A stretch of 64,000 nt of DNA from Berghia stephanieae (GCA_034508935.3 CM067444.1:53589595-53653594), one strand, 5' to 3'; numbered from the stretch's first letter, positions 49,286 to 62,110 are shown. Notes: generated by a model from the sequence alone, not told the origin. Made by a program: numbers and translations.

Positions 49286-50282
49286 AGTTTCCAGCTTCAT
49301 AGAAGTAAACACATAATCAAACATGAATATTTGTGTAATTGATGCTATGTTAATTTATAATGGAGAGACGATTTACAAGGGAAAATATTTTAAAATATAT
49401 TTCTTTGACAGCCTTCCTCTCAACAAAAGATTGGCCCAGGTGAAACTAACGGCATCATAAAAAAACAAAAAGCAAAAGCTGTAAGACAAACTGAGGGTGT
49501 TGATGGAAAAACAAGGGGAGAGAAATTTATCTGGTGAGAAAACATGCGTTAATTCTTGAGTTACTTCCCCTCTACAGATCCTATATATATACCTCAGACT
49601 ATTGGATTCTTCGAAATGACTGCAAGCAGAAGCCAGATGAGAAAATTGGACTGATGGTGGCATCATCGAATAAAAAAGAAAACCTCTTTATATAGTAAAA
49701 AGAGCACCCCAACCCATCGTCCTCTCACGATCTCATTGTGCAAGCAACTAGACCAATAGGGAATTATTGGTGTCTATCCGTGTATGATTCAATCAAAATC
49801 ATTGTCGCCAGCGAGAGCGGACGGTGTCCGGTGAAAAGGTGGCGAAACCAGATAATTTAATTTGTGTGTCTTGTCGCAGTATCCTCTACTTGCGCCAACG
49901 CCTCTCCACCCTCCCCCCACCCCCAACTCCTAAATACCAACATGACAATTCAACTATTGAACTACGAGACGGAACTTTTTTTTTCAATTGTTTCTCCAAG
50001 AAAATATTCTGACTGTTAGATGCAGAGCCGTTTTCACAAAAAGATTGCGTTGATGTTCCAGTCATCCGCTGGTGTTAATGGTAAGAATACGTTGCCAGGT
50101 TAAAGTAAATTCCAAGCCCGCACTCAAAGGGTTTTTGATATCACTATTTACGATCACAGAACACCCTGTTCTCCGATAAGAGCGCGAGTAAACGAAAGTG
50201 ACACTTTGTACACACCGAACACAATCAAAGCATTGTTTCGGTTAGTTCCCACAAAAAGCTTCACGGCTCTGGTTTTATGGAA

Positions 50283-50351
<69 letters not shown>

Positions 50352-50503
50352 TCGCGCCCTCCTTTTCTTCATCTCTCTCTCTCTAATTATACGAACGAAC
50401 CCCGATGGGATCTCCCTCCTCTCCTCATAACCAATCTACCCATCCATATTAATGTTCTACCCCACTCTCCCCCTCCTAGTCCATTCGGAATTCAACTCCC
50501 ATC
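49286..50503. other. Intronic or intergenic stretch
   Basis: A LINE-R piece in reverse orientation at about 49362-49480 (GAGACGATTTACAAGGGAAA), a CT microsatellite at 50286-50346, otherwise nothing recognised. The missing first coding exon of the transgelin-like gene was looked for here without success. Confidence 0.45.
50286..50346. repeat. (CT)n microsatellite
   Basis: About 30 CT repeats. Confidence 0.97.
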
Positions 50504-50740
50504 AACCAGTTAACTGCCGTACTCAGGAAAACTCGCATTTAAAAAAATGGCCAGAAAACTCATCCTTCAAATATTGATCGATTTAAATAAACCTTCTCTT
50601 GGAAAAAAAATTCGCAAACCTGGGACTTCGCGAGGTTTTCCTTCACTCCCAGGTTTGAGAAGTTTTTGTCAAGATGAGGGTCATTTAACTCAATCGATAT
50701 TTGAAGGACAAGTTTCTGGCCACATTTTTAAATACGAGTT
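50504..50740. mobile_element. Hairpin element family B, right end cut by a SINE
   Basis: Starts AACCAGTTAACTGCCGTACT and has both arms (TTGATCGATTTAAATAAACC and the inverse), but stops at AAATACGAGTTTTTA where SINE A begins at 50743. Confidence 0.8.
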
Positions 50741-50742
50741 TT

Positions 50743-50890
50743 TATGCGGCTATGTGGTCTTGTGGTATGACACTCGCGTTCGGATCGGAAGGTTCTGAGT
50801 TCAAGACTCGCTCGGCGCATAGTCGAGTCCTTGGAAAAGGCTCTTTACTCACATTCTCTCACTGTACTCAGGTGTAAAATGAGTACATCA
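50743..50890 (+). mobile_element. SINE family A, 5' half
   Basis: GCGGCTATGTGGTCTTGTGG through ACTCAGGTGTAAAATGAGTA; the LINE-type tail is absent. Confidence 0.85.
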
Positions 50891-51320
50891 CACATAATTT
50901 AATCTAAACCCTTTTTTTTTTTTTGCTAATTGAAATGTGTGATTAACAAGAAACCATAGCTGATGGCCCAGCGATAGAGCGTCATGTTAACGAAAAGATG
51001 AAGAAACCACTTGGGGGATTTGGCTCACACAATCTCATCTAGTCTAAATGAAATGTCACCATCCAAAATGTTCATATTGTCATTTCCCAATGGCATAATA
51101 AGTACGTCTACCACCTTGGTACACAATAATGCAAAGGGTTGATGTCCGATATCCTCTGGCGGAAAAAAGCCAAGAAAAAACCCTACCCCATCAATAAAAT
51201 ACATCTCAAAGATGAACAAATTATTAATGTCTTCACGAAGGTTCGAGCCCGAGATCACTCGCTTTAAATCTTGTTTACATTACGGCTTCGCATAAATTAA
51301 TCACACTTAACTAAATAAAT
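50891..51320. other. Nothing recognised
   Basis: About 430 bp with a tRNA-like phrase (GGCCCAGCGATAGAGCGTCA at 50965 and AGGTTCGAGCCCGAGA at about 51239), too far apart to be one tRNA head unless interrupted. Confidence 0.3.
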
Positions 51321-51673
51321 GTACACTTATTTACGGGTCTTCTAATCCAAATTGTAATTGGCTCACTGTTGCAATGATAAAGCGTAGGAGCACGTTTAGT
51401 GGATATTGCGCTTTATAAAGCTCACGTTTTTTTTTCTGTTTTAGAAATAAACAACTCTCAATTCAAATCAATTTTAACATTGTCCATCATAATTGCGATT
51501 GGTTATCAGCTATGTGTACATATTATATGCAGGTCTGACATCAGAACCCACTTATAGGCCTAGTTTAACATTGTTGTTATGGACAATATTTTGCGTCATT
51601 CGTTTTAGATTTCCATTATAACATTGAGCCCATAAGGAATTGAGTTATCAGAGCTGCAAATATGTGCACGTCG
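51321..51673. mobile_element. Two hairpin family C copies, one split by a SINE tail
   Basis: The first copy (51321-51384 and about 51477-51530) is interrupted by a SINE A tail fragment (AGGAGCACGTTTAGTGGATA). The second, inverse copy (about 51515-51673) runs from TGCAGGTCTGACATC to TATGTGCACGTC. The two share the boundary GTGTACATATTATATGCAG. Confidence 0.65.
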
Positions 51674-52189
51674 GTTATTAGACTTGCTTATATGTTTGCC
51701 TAGAAACAAATTGAATTTATGAATAAATTAAATAGATAAATAGCAATACGGCGACCATGTCTCACATGTAGAGAGTTGCATAGATTACACATCACGGAAA
51801 CTAACATGTTTCAAATTCCTTCAGCACCGTGAGCAAGCCAATTTAAATTTATTTTCACTCACTCCATTCCACTTGCCATCTAAATAAGAGATAACGACGT
51901 GTCGTTTGTGTTTGCGTGTGGTGGGGGAGGGAGGGAGGGTGCACACGTACGTAGAGAAATAATTTAACATCCGTGGGAGGGGTGGGGGTGGGAGGAGGGG
52001 AGAGCAAAAGCAGTGGGGATTGATAAGGAATAATGCTGTGAAACCGATGCGTCAAACTCATACGGCCGACTGAAGACTAGAAAACAGAACTTATCTTTTA
52101 CGTTCAAGGGAGATGGAATGTGGACTATGCTGTTTATGACCCTTGTCTCGTTCACAGGGACGTGGCACGGAGACCCAGACCTCTGACAA
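51674..52189. other. Nothing recognised
   Basis: About 500 bp with a G-rich stretch (51918-52010). No gene or repeat family recognised. Confidence 0.35.
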
Positions 52190-52420
52190 AACAGATCTTT
52201 TAAAAATTTGGCCAGAAAACTCGTCCTTCAAATATTGATCGATTTAAATAACATCCTCTCGACGAAGACTCTCAAACCTGGTTACCTCACGAGGTCCCAA
52301 GTTTGGGAGTTTTTGCCAAGATGAGGGTCGTTTAAATCAATCGATATTTGGAAGATGGGTCTTCTGGCCAAAATTTTAAATACTTGTCTTTCCAGAGTAC
52401 AGTAGCTAACGGGTTTAAAA
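52190..52420. mobile_element. Hairpin element family B
   Basis: Arms GCCAGAAAACTCGTCCTTCA and the inverse, centre AAACCTGGTTACCTCACGAGG, right end GAGTACAGTAGCTAACGG. Confidence 0.78.
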
Positions 52421-52583
52421 GACACTCAATTTGATCCACAAAATCTCAAACTTTTTAGACTTCAACTTTCAATCAAAAGAAGTCTCGGATTTGGCAATTG
52501 TTGACACGTTGTTGAGGGTCATTTTCAAACCGAATAATATGTATTTGAAATAGGCCTACACATATTCTGAACAAAATGAAAAA

Positions 52584-52990
52584 TAGAAAGAAAATTGTCT
52601 TTCTCTGGCAGAGGGCGCGGTTAATTACATTTTTTTTAAAAATGAGCTTTTATATCGCGCGATATCCACTTAATGTGCTCAAAGCGCTTTACAAGGGGTC
52701 CCTGACCAACAGCAACATGTAACATGTCGAACGAAACATGACGCCTGTTAGGCGATATTACAATTTTTTTCCCGACAGAGATAACGCTTTTAACGGCCAG
52801 GTACTCATTTTACACCTGAGTACGGTGAGAGAATGTGAGTAAAGAGCCTTTTCCAAGGACTCAATTATTCGCCGAGCGAAGCTCGAACTCAGGACCTTCC
52901 GATCCGAAAGCGAGTGTCATACCACTTGATCACATAGCCGCACGAAGAAGAAAATTGTCATTCTCTGGCAGAGGGCGCTGTTACTTACAT
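52584..52990 (-). mobile_element. SINE family A flanked by a 47-bp imperfect duplication
   Basis: The SINE (52640-52942, reverse orientation) is essentially full length: GCGCGATATCCACTTAATGT, AAAGCGCTTTACAAGGGGTC, TCCGATCCGAAAGCGAGTG. It lies between 52584-52630 and 52944-52990, both containing GAAAATTGTC and TTCTCTGGCAGAGGGCGC and ending TTACAT. The flanks differ at a few positions. Confidence 0.8.
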
Positions 52991-53547
52991 AGGAATTTGC
53001 GAGAATCGACTTTGATAATTATAAAGGTGGATAGGTAGATGACAGATGCATTATTGTATTTTTTTTTTTTAAACCCTGTTTAGATTGTTGAATGATAGTA
53101 GGTTGGTGTAGGTGGCTTGTGTTTCACAAAAGAGATCGTATCGCGAATGTTTTAACCAACGATACCATGGGTACTATCATTATAATAATACAAATATATT
53201 TGTGATAGAGATTCTCTGGTTTAAGTAAAACAGTAGCGTTAATAAATACGGCGAAGTTGAAATAACGACAATCCAATAATTTGCCTTAAATTATTTTTCT
53301 TTTATTCTTCCGTTCCTATGTTCATCCATCTACATTTACTGCGGGACTCGTTTATCTAGATGATTCCATTTCAAAGCCTGGCAAGTAGCCGAATTAGAAG
53401 TTTCTCGAATAAACCACGATAAGTATGGCCCGTATCTTTTTACCGTCAGAAAATGTGACACGGTAAGTCACCTGAGTAAGGAGAACCGTTTACTTTTTTG
53501 TTTATGTACCGAAGTCTAATCCTCTTCAAAGGAAAGGACACCGAAAA

Positions 53548-53555
53548 ATAATAAT

Positions 53556-53639
<84 letters not shown>

Positions 53640-53760
53640 CGATGATGATGATGATGATGATGATAAATAATAATAATACTAATAATGATGATGATGATGA
53701 TGAGATGATTGATGATGATGTGATGATAATAAAAAAAACAACAAAAACAACCCGAGCAAG
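53548..53760. repeat. AAT/ATG trinucleotide repeats
   Basis: AAT repeats to 53637, then GATGATGAT runs with interruptions. Confidence 0.95.
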
Positions 53761-54402
53761 TGGGATACACATCCGGCATTATAGCAGCATAAGCACAGTC
53801 GGGGTCACTTGCATCCCATCATCTGGATCATGTATTGACGGCGTCATCAAATATTATACAAAGTAAACCGCCTCATTTTCACGCCATTACGACGTTGCAC
53901 ATTAAAAATCGATGAGGGGCTGCACCGATGTGGATATTGACACAAATCGATGCGGAAAATCGGATGATGCACGGCTGGTATTTGTTATCATAATATAGAT
54001 TCTAATGCTATTGTTGGGATTTCATTGTTGACGGTAACATAGAGATAATGCTTTTAATGTTAGTGCAAATATAATTCAATGATGAGTGATGCGATGTGCT
54101 CATTAATTCAAAGCTTGCATGTGTCTGATAAGATTGGAGTTATAAATATTTATTAGAAAAAACAAAAAACGATGGATTCTCAAAATACGATAATTTTTAA
54201 TGCCGCGCTCTGAAAAAAAAAAAAACAGTTAAAAAGTTTTGGCCAGAAAACTCGTCCTTTATATATAAACAACCATAATAGTCTCGACACCAAAACAACA
54301 ACACACAATCATAAATAACAATAACGATTATACACACTTCCCGTAGATTGTCCCAGTGACAAGAAACAGATTTGTAGGAGTAATAATAATCATACTTAAA
54401 AT
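53761..54402. other. Mostly nothing recognised
   Basis: Contains a small hairpin family B fragment at 54200-54262 (GCGCTCTG, TTGGCCAGAAAACTCGTCC). No gene seen. Confidence 0.4.
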
Positions 54403-54493
<91 letters not shown>

Positions 54494-54499
54494 TGTGTG

Positions 54500-54565
<66 letters not shown>

Positions 54566-54572
54566 TATATAT
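54403..54572. repeat. (TA)n microsatellite
   Basis: TA tracts interrupted by a short GTGTGTGTG stretch, about 170 bp. Confidence 0.97.
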
Positions 54573-54949
54573 TACTAATCAAAGTGACTTTACCAACCCT
54601 GTGAATGATGGACCTAAATCACTGACATTCATGCATGAGGTTGTACGACAAGGCCCATAATATCACAAACATATTGTCACAAGGAATAAGTAGTTAGTCC
54701 CATATATGCACGCCGTACATATCAACTCATGCGTGGATTGCGTAGCCCAGACGTTTCAGTGTGCCTGAGTGACATCAAAGGAATTGCGGTACGGTCATAT
54801 CAGGCCAATGACAGCGGCGATGTGTGACCTTGTTAGCTACGCATGCCTGACCAATAGACAATTGGGCATTTTTACATTTTGGCCAAAAAAACGTTAAACT
54901 TTATCGTATCGAATCGTATCGTTTGAATAAAAAAAGAAAAAGAAAACAA
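54573..54949. other. Nothing recognised
   Basis: About 380 bp of fairly complex sequence without open frame or known repeat. Confidence 0.35.
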
Positions 54950-55283
54950 AACCAAAAAAAAAAAAAAAAAAAAAAGAAAAAAAAAGAGTGTTTATATAGC
55001 GCAATATCCATTAAACGCGCTCAACGTGCTTTACAAAGGGTCCCTGACAAAAAGCAACACTTTAAACGTGTAGAATGAGATAAGACGCCTGCTAGGCGAT
55101 ATTACAATTATTTTTCCGACAGAGACAACGCTGTTAACGGCCAGGTACTCATTTTACACCTGAGTACGGTGAAAGAATGTGAGTAAAGAGCTTTTTCCAA
55201 GGACTCAACTATGAGCCAAGCGAGGCTCGAACCTAGGACCGTTCGATCCGAAAGCGAGTATCATACCACAAGACCACATAGCT
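54950..55283 (-). mobile_element. SINE family A, full length, reverse
   Basis: An A-rich stretch (54950-54985) precedes TTTATATAGCGCAATATCC; body GTACTCATTTTACACCTGAG; head TTCGATCCGAAAGCGAGTAT and ATACCACAAGACCACATAGC. Confidence 0.88.
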
Positions 55284-55337
55284 GGACAGATGTATTATTG
55301 TCGTTGATTTCACGTTCTATCGTAAATTACATTTGGT

Positions 55338-55505
55338 CGACGTGCACTTATTTACAGGTCTGATAACCCAATTCCTTACATGGGCCCATTGTTGTAATGG
55401 AAATCTCAAAAAAAAAAAAAAAATAAATAAAAATAATTACGCATACTATTTTCCATTACAACAAAGTTAAACAAGTGGGTTCGGATGTCAGACCTGCATA
55501 TGATA
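55338..55505 (+). mobile_element. Hairpin element family C
   Basis: Starts GACGTGCACTTATTTACAGG and ends GGTTCGGATGTCAGACCTGC; a 16-base A run sits in the middle. Confidence 0.78.
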
Positions 55506-55741
55506 AATGAAATGTAAATCATTATACAATTTGAATGTATTTTATATATAAAACAAATGGAAATACCCAGCGGTTTCGGGATAAATAATGATTTTAGCCC
55601 ATACCACAGTCAAGAGATTTTCTGGTGAGGTCGTCTTTACAGTGATTCGAACTCATTCATCTTAAGGTCAAAGCGAGCCGGGTGTGTTACTTTCTGCACC
55701 ACAAACGCCGAGAATACATCAGAGAAGGGAAACAGTGAACT

Positions 55742-55935
55742 TATGGATAGTATGCGCTTGGCTAAGGAGCTCACAACATTCCCATCCGGAAGTATAACGG
55801 ACCCACACACAAACCTCTGTGTAACCATGAACTTTTATGGTCTGGTTAATACAGTTAAGTGAGAATTACTCATAAACGCGGATGGCAAAAACCAATAACA
55901 AAGACTCGAGTGACATCAACTTCATTTTATCTATA
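55742..55935 (+). mobile_element. Hairpin element family A
   Basis: TATGGATAGTATGCGCTTGG to CATTTTATCTATA, 194 bp, same orientation as 12023-12215. Confidence 0.8.
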
Positions 55936-56613
55936 AGTTCGATCAATAAGGCAGCGCTAGTTACAAGACTCCAGACCTGCCTAGTATTACGAAAAATTCG
56001 TAGAAATACGAATTTTTGGCTCCAGCTACAGGACTGCATCGGTCTCTTTGACTCAATTAATTTTGTTGAAAAGGAAAGTTTAGTTCATCGGAACTATATT
56101 CAGCACTTTGGAGCATTTTGGGTCATACTGAGGACAAATTGTTTATTTGAGAAGCTATTTAAAGTGAATTTTTCTTCTTATTTTTTTCTCTTGGAAACTA
56201 CGAATTTTTTTTAAAATTTCAGGTAGGCAGCTATGAAACACAAAATAATTTTCCATTCCGGATCATAATAATAATATGATTAATTCTATGCCCGTATAAT
56301 TTGAATTATTTTTGGAATTAACACACATCTCAAGGTTGTAAGGGGGGAATAGTAACAGATGGTAATACGAGTGCAGCCTATTTATTATTTAGGTCATTGA
56401 ACGTCATACTTCGTTGATCTTTCCCTTTTCAGCTTTTCAAACCCTTTTCCATGCGAATTTCTAATCTACTCTTACATGAAATCAAATCATTTTCATTTCC
56501 ACTAAGATCGCATTGACAGCGATGCGACTAGGGCTTCATTGGACATCGCTCTTCTTACGAAGTTAAAATAACCGATAAATAATGAGAGAAATCGTGATTG
56601 GAAAAAAAAACCG
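55936..56613. other. Repeated patch and unknown sequence
   Basis: 55964-56225 (GACTCCAGACCTGCCTAGTA) resembles part of NUS1 intron 2 at 28855-28990, and its opening words recur at about 63965. No gene seen. Confidence 0.4.
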
Positions 56614-56772
56614 GACGTGCACTTATTTGCAGGTCTGGTAACCCCATTCTTTATGGGCTCATTGTTGTAATGGAAATCTTTAAAAAATGACGCAAATTAT
56701 TGTCCCTTACAACAGAGTTAAACTAGGCCCATAAGTGGGTTCGGATGTCAGACCTGTATGTATGTGCACGTC
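56614..56772 (+). mobile_element. Hairpin element family C, reference copy
   Basis: 159 bp with inverted ends: GACGTGCAC...GCAGGTCTG at the left and CAGACCTGTATG...GTGCACGTC at the right. The interior also folds (TTGTAATGG.../...TTACAACA). Confidence 0.85.
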
Positions 56773-57439
56773 GAAAAAACTCGAACAAAGTTGAATATAA
56801 CAATACTAGTTTCGAAAAAAACAACTAATTAATGAAAATGTAATTTCAAGATTGTATTAACTTTTCGACAATACGTGACAAATACTTTTCTGGCCTTGTG
56901 TTTAGATTTTACATGATGTACGAATTAATGTTTTCATTTTTTTTTTTTTTGTTATTGACTGAAGAAAGGTTTTGAACCCGAAACGTTCCGTGTTCGGTAT
57001 TTAGGTCATTTATGAATCCAAGACAAGCTAAGGTTGACTGCCTTATAAGGAGATGGATACGCCAATAATCATAATATGCTTCGCCCCTTACACGTTATGA
57101 AAAGTTATGATAATAGGATAAGGAATGTATTTAAGACTGGTTGAGTCGTTGGTTTGGTATGCGTCGTCCAAAAATAGGCTAAATGAGATCACAAATTATA
57201 TTCACATTCACCACAGGTAGGTTATTCAATTGATTCGGTGACGTGGGCTTTGCTACTTGGAAAACTAACTCTCCTCATTCATGCCGCCAAGATTTCACTG
57301 TGTGAAATAACGTATTATAAGCCATGAATAACAATGAGGGATTTGTGCGGTTAATGTCATAAGGCGGAATTAATCACAGAACGGTTCAAAGGATTGCACG
57401 GGGTGTGCAACACACAATAATAAATGGAAACAAGCTTTC
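56773..57439. other. Nothing recognised
   Basis: About 670 bp with a phrase TTTGAACCCGAAACGTTCCG and otherwise no open frame or known family. Confidence 0.35.
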
Positions 57440-57704
57440 CTTAACCTGTTAGCTGCTGTACTCTGGAAAGACATCGAATTTTAAAATTTGACCAGAAAAC
57501 TCGTCCTTCAAATATCGATCGAATTAAACGACCCTCATCTTGTCAAAAATTCTCAAACCTGGGACTTTAAGTAAGACTTCGCAAAGTCCCAGGTTTGAGA
57601 GTATTTGCCAAGACGAGGGTAATTTAAATCGATCGATATTTGAAGGACTTGCTAGTTTTCTGGCCAAATTTTAAAATTCGTGGCTTCCCATATTACAGGG
57701 TTAA
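57440..57704. mobile_element. Hairpin element family B
   Basis: TTAACCTGTTAGCTGCTGTA to TACAGGGTTAA, 265 bp, both arms and a centre with a duplicated GGGACTT. Confidence 0.82.
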
Positions 57705-58190
57705 TATAGATGTAAAATGAAGTAACACACTGGAAGGTGTGGCTATTTTTGGCTATTCTGGGTCGCTACTGCAAATTTGATTTTAAACCTTTAACGTCGG
57801 GATTGGGTTTCATCCGAAACATAATTTCTCTTCTTAAGTATCGTGTTAAAATGTCCAGAAAATCTAGGTATATGAAAAACTCATCATATATCATATCAGT
57901 TAAGAGGGATTTAAAATGGACCAAATAAACTTTGACTCTTGAATCCGAAACAAAAGATAATGGTTAATTTACCGTAAATATCAGATGGCCTACAAAACTA
58001 AAGAATATTATATTACTACGTACTAGCATCAACATTTCCACAAGGTTAGCTCAGTGACAATAACGAATAATTATTAACGATCAATTAGTGATTAAACGTG
58101 TTTGGTTTCGTACCGCGTGGAGAGCTAACATAACATTTGAATTACCTGTTAATGGTTAGATTAAGACCAAAGTCAATGGATGAATGGAGT
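57705..58190. other. Nothing recognised
   Basis: About 490 bp, AT-rich, no gene or repeat family seen. Confidence 0.35.
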
Positions 58191-58457
<267 letters not shown>

Positions 58458-58559
58458 GAAGACGAAAACGATGGCAGTAACAACAAGGACAACATGAATA
58501 GCACCATCTCAATCATCATCATTCATCATTATTCTCAGTTGTACCTATAAGTGAGGAAA

Positions 58560-58796
58560 AATGAGGAGGATGAGGAGGAAGAGAAGGGGGTGGGGGTGAG
58601 GAGGAAGAGGAGGTGGTGTTGGTGGAGGAGGAGGAGAGGAAAGAAAAGATAGAGACTGAAGATGGAGAAACTGGGAGAGGAAGAGGGTAAGAAGGAATAT
58701 GCAGACCTGCCAACCCTTCACATTCCAAAAGTGGAATCAGAACGCCTGAAAATAGGAATTTGAGACACAAAATAGAAATTTCACCTTTTTAACACA

Positions 58797-58853
<57 letters not shown>

Positions 58854-59092
58854 ACACACACGCACCTCTTTGCTCTTTTTTCCTCTTACCATTATCATCA
58901 TTTTTTAAAAAATCGGAATTTTAGAAACAATGGCGGAATAGTACAAAAAGGAAGAGTGAAAATAGGAATGATTCTGCCAAAAGCGGAAGGGCTGACAGGT
59001 ATGAATATGAGGAGGTAGAGAGGGTAGCTGAGGATGAGGAGAATAAGGTTGTGGTAGATGAAGGAGGTAGCTGAGGATAAGACACAACCCCT
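58560..59092. other. GA-rich block, CT microsatellite and a repeated patch
   Basis: 58560-58690 is GA-rich; CT repeats at 58809-58848; 58701-58995 contains GCAGACCTGCCAACCCTTCA and GGGCTGACAGGTATG, which look like the inverted ends of one patch. Confidence 0.5.
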
Positions 59093-59261
59093 ATGACACT
59101 GTGTGGACATCGGAGTGCTATTTGTGTCCCGTACTCCTATCTCGTATTCCATGTACAATCATTTAACACGACAGGGGTTGGGGGCTATCTGGTGATTTAT
59201 GGCCAGGGCAATGGGGACACTGATACGAGGGAGAGAAAGAGAGAGGTGGGAGATGGGAGAG

Positions 59262-59262
<1 letters not shown>

Positions 59263-59297
<35 letters not shown>

Positions 59298-59435
59298 AGA
59301 GAGAAGAGAAGAAGAAGAAGAAGAAGAAGAAGAAGAAGAAGAAGAAGAAGAAAGAAGAAGAAGAAGAAGAAGAAGAAGAAGAAGAAGAAGAAGAAGAAGA
59401 AGAAGAAGAAGAGGAGGAGGAGAAGGAGGAGGAGG
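59263..59435. repeat. (GA)n(GAA)n(GGA)n microsatellite
   Basis: A purine-only strand of about 170 bases, a candidate for triplex-type structures. Confidence 0.96.
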
Positions 59436-59521
59436 AGGAGAGAGAGCAGAATAGAAAAGGAGGTAACATAGGAGAGAGGAATGTACTGTTTTGTTATTCA
59501 GAATCACTAAATACGAGCGCA

Positions 59522-59541
59522 CCCCCCCCCCCCCCCCCCCC
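59522..59541. repeat. Poly-C tract
   Basis: Twenty consecutive C. Confidence 0.9.
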
Positions 59542-60301
59542 TTTTCAGTCGTGTCTATACTTTAAATTGTTATATTATTATTATATGGGAAGGGAAGCGG
59601 GACGATTTGACCTGGTGTTATGACCAGGTAGATTCTTTAATATTCGGCCAAGTTACCCTAATTTTTCACGACGTCCGACGTAAGACACAATGAAAATAAT
59701 ACATAATATAATAATGAAAGGAAAGCCCATAATATCCATGTGTCAAACAGTCTGCTGGTCTTTGAGGTCGAGGTAAAGTTCGAATATTAATTAATGTTAA
59801 GCGAGACAGAATGACATAAAAGGTTTGGTGTGAAAACAGTACAGCCGCCTTTATAACAGTGTTGCCAGAAAAGAAATTATGTCATAGAGCAACTAAATTA
59901 AAATTGCATTCAACAAGATATAAATAACAATGTGAAAGGGACCGCTTTAAAATCGCTTTGAGCACATTTAGTGGATATTGTGCTATATAAAAGCTCAATT
60001 AAATTAAAATTGAATGTAAGCTTCAATTCAATATAAGAAAATAGATAAAATGGACGTTTCTGATTTCCACTTTATCAACAAAACAGGATGAATGAAACAT
60101 TACAGACGAATGAGATAATGTGGTAGTGGCGTTGTTAAGATGAATAAACAAAACCATTGATGGGCAGGAAATAGTACTAGCATGAAGGACTAGTCTATGA
60201 AGGATACAATTGATGGTTCGCCCGTTACTAAGCATTAACCAATCAGATTAATTTCTGTCATTTACCCTGTTTGGTCCCCTTGACCATTTATTTCCTGTAT
60301 A
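59542..60301. other. SINE tail fragment and unknown sequence
   Basis: 59944-60005 is a SINE A tail (GCTTTGAGCACATTTAGTGG, GTGCTATATAAAAGCTCAA). It is followed by a patch also found at about 16100-16150 (AAAATGGACGTTTC, CTTTATCAACAAAACAGGAT). Confidence 0.5.
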
Positions 60302-60483
60302 TATAGAACGAAGATGATGTCACTCAGTCTTTGTTATTGTTTTTTGCCATCCACATTTTTGAGTAATTCTCACTTAACTGTATTATCCAGGCGTTAAAGG
60401 TTACACATAGTTTTGTGTGTTGGTCCGTTACACGTCCAGATGACAATGTTGTGAGATTCTAAGCCAAGCGCATGCTATCTATA
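60302..60483 (-). mobile_element. Hairpin element family A
   Basis: TATAGAACGAAGATGATGTC to GCCAAGCGCATGCTATCTATA (ends quoted in part), reverse orientation. Confidence 0.78.
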
Positions 60484-60829
60484 CAAAGGCCTGAGATACC
60501 CTTAGTAAATGTCACACACACAAACAGAACAGGCCCAGTTAGTATTTCTCACAATATTGTGACACACTGATAAAGGAATTGCATCGCAAAACCCGATGAC
60601 ACGATGCATTTTAAAAATTGAGATTAATGCTCAGAATCAGTTTACTCCGGGTGATAGGCAAGCACTAAAAGTGGCTATGGGTGCTATGGATCATCGGTTC
60701 ACGGTCAGCGGTTGATTTCAGGGCCAAAATATACTTTATTTTAAATTTTCGAGTAACACATAAAACAACTCACATGTTTACTGGACTAGTTTCAATAAAA
60801 TATACGATAACTGACATAAATTTCAAAAG

Positions 60830-61030
60830 GAAAGAGAGGCAGCAGATCCAAATACCAAACACACAGTCAAACTACGTGTGCAACAACTGCGGTAGAGACT
60901 GCCATGCAAGGATTGGTCTGCTGAGTCACACACGTCGCTGCTCTTAACAAGACTGATGAGACCAAAGCCATACAGGGCGCAAACCATCGTCTCTTGAGAC
61001 GGAAGGATGCCTACATGCACTGTATGATGA
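60830..61030 (+). mobile_element. LINE ORF2 C-terminus with CCHC-type finger
   Basis: The frame reads YVCNNCGRDCHARIGLLSHT then RRCS and a stop at 60945-60947. The CxxCGRxCHxRIGLxSHxRxC motif is the usual C-terminal end of a group of LINE reverse transcriptases in marine invertebrates. After the stop, CATCGTCTCTTGAGACGGA is the short hairpin found at the 3' end of such LINEs. The rest of the element is absent. Confidence 0.65.
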
Positions 61031-61220
61031 TTGAAAAACTGAAGGCTCGGACTATAAGATAACAGTTAAAAAGGCATCCGTGTCAATAGCTTGACAGGCA
61101 TATCAATAACAAGAGGTCCGAGACGAACCATTAATTAGGTTTACAAAGTGTAGATTCAAAACTAAAAACGAAAATAGTACCTACACATCACAGGGAGATG
61201 ATTTACAAGGACAAAAGGAA

Positions 61221-61221
61221 A

Positions 61222-61267
<46 letters not shown>

Positions 61268-61289
61268 GTCGTCGTCGTCGTCGTCGTCA
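61221..61289. repeat. (CAT)n(CGT)n microsatellite
   Basis: About 15 CAT/ATC units followed by 7 CGT units. Confidence 0.95.
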
Positions 61290-61557
61290 GAAATCAAAAT
61301 CATGTTTAAAAAATCTGATTAAAGATCCATCAAACCATATTATTCGTGTCAATGCTTATCAAATGTCTCATAATAATATTAAAATTTGTCTACAACAGTA
61401 AGCTATCATCGTGTGGTTTGTTTAACTTGTAAAATGCACCCCACCCAAAACCGGAGCTATTGTAAATAGAAATAAACTGTACTGTTAAATCGATAAATCA
61501 ATAGAAGTAATAATAGACAGAACCACAATGTCAAGGTCATTATATCAATATCGTTTT

Positions 61558-61745
61558 AAACCAGTTTAAGGTCGTTACTCCAGAAAGACGCGTATTTAAA
61601 ATTTTAAAAATTTGGCCAGAATACGCGAAGTCCCGGTTTGAGAGTATTTGTCAGGATGAGGGTCATTTAAATCGATCGATATTTGAAGGACGGATTTTCT
61701 GGCCAAATTTTTAAATACGCATCTTTATAAAGTACGACATTTATT
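61558..61745. mobile_element. Hairpin element family B, left arm shortened
   Basis: Right arm intact (GATGAGGGTCATTTAAATCG, GATATTTGAAGGACGG), left arm reduced to its outer part (GACGCGTATTTAAAATTT). Confidence 0.75.
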
Positions 61746-61950
61746 ATTCTATGTCGTGATGTCAATGTGTAAAGGATAGAAAAGTGTTTCTCAACAATCG
61801 GTATATATAATATATTATATTATATAGTGGATGACGAGGTCACTGACCGGCCGTGGCGACACTGCTTATCATGATTACGGGGCACTGTCAGCTCTCCGTC
61901 TCTCTCCTTAAAAAAAATATTTCCTTCTTCCTTTTTAAAATTCAAACATT

Positions 61951-62029
61951 CTCCTCCTCCTCCTCCTCCTCCTCATCATCATCATCACCATCAACACCAT
62001 CATCATCTTCGCCGTCGTCATCATCGTCG

Positions 62030-62101
<72 letters not shown>

Positions 62102-62110
62102 ACATCACCA
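61951..62110. repeat. (TCC)n(TCA)n microsatellite
   Basis: CTC/TCC units, mixed CAT/CGT units, then about 20 pure TCA units. Confidence 0.96.

Noticed and set aside
51858-51880. Possible start exon of the transgelin-like gene (ATGGCAAGTGGAATGGA then gtgagt on the - strand)
   Set aside because: It would end in phase 2, but the next exon is open only in phase 0; joining them gives an early stop.
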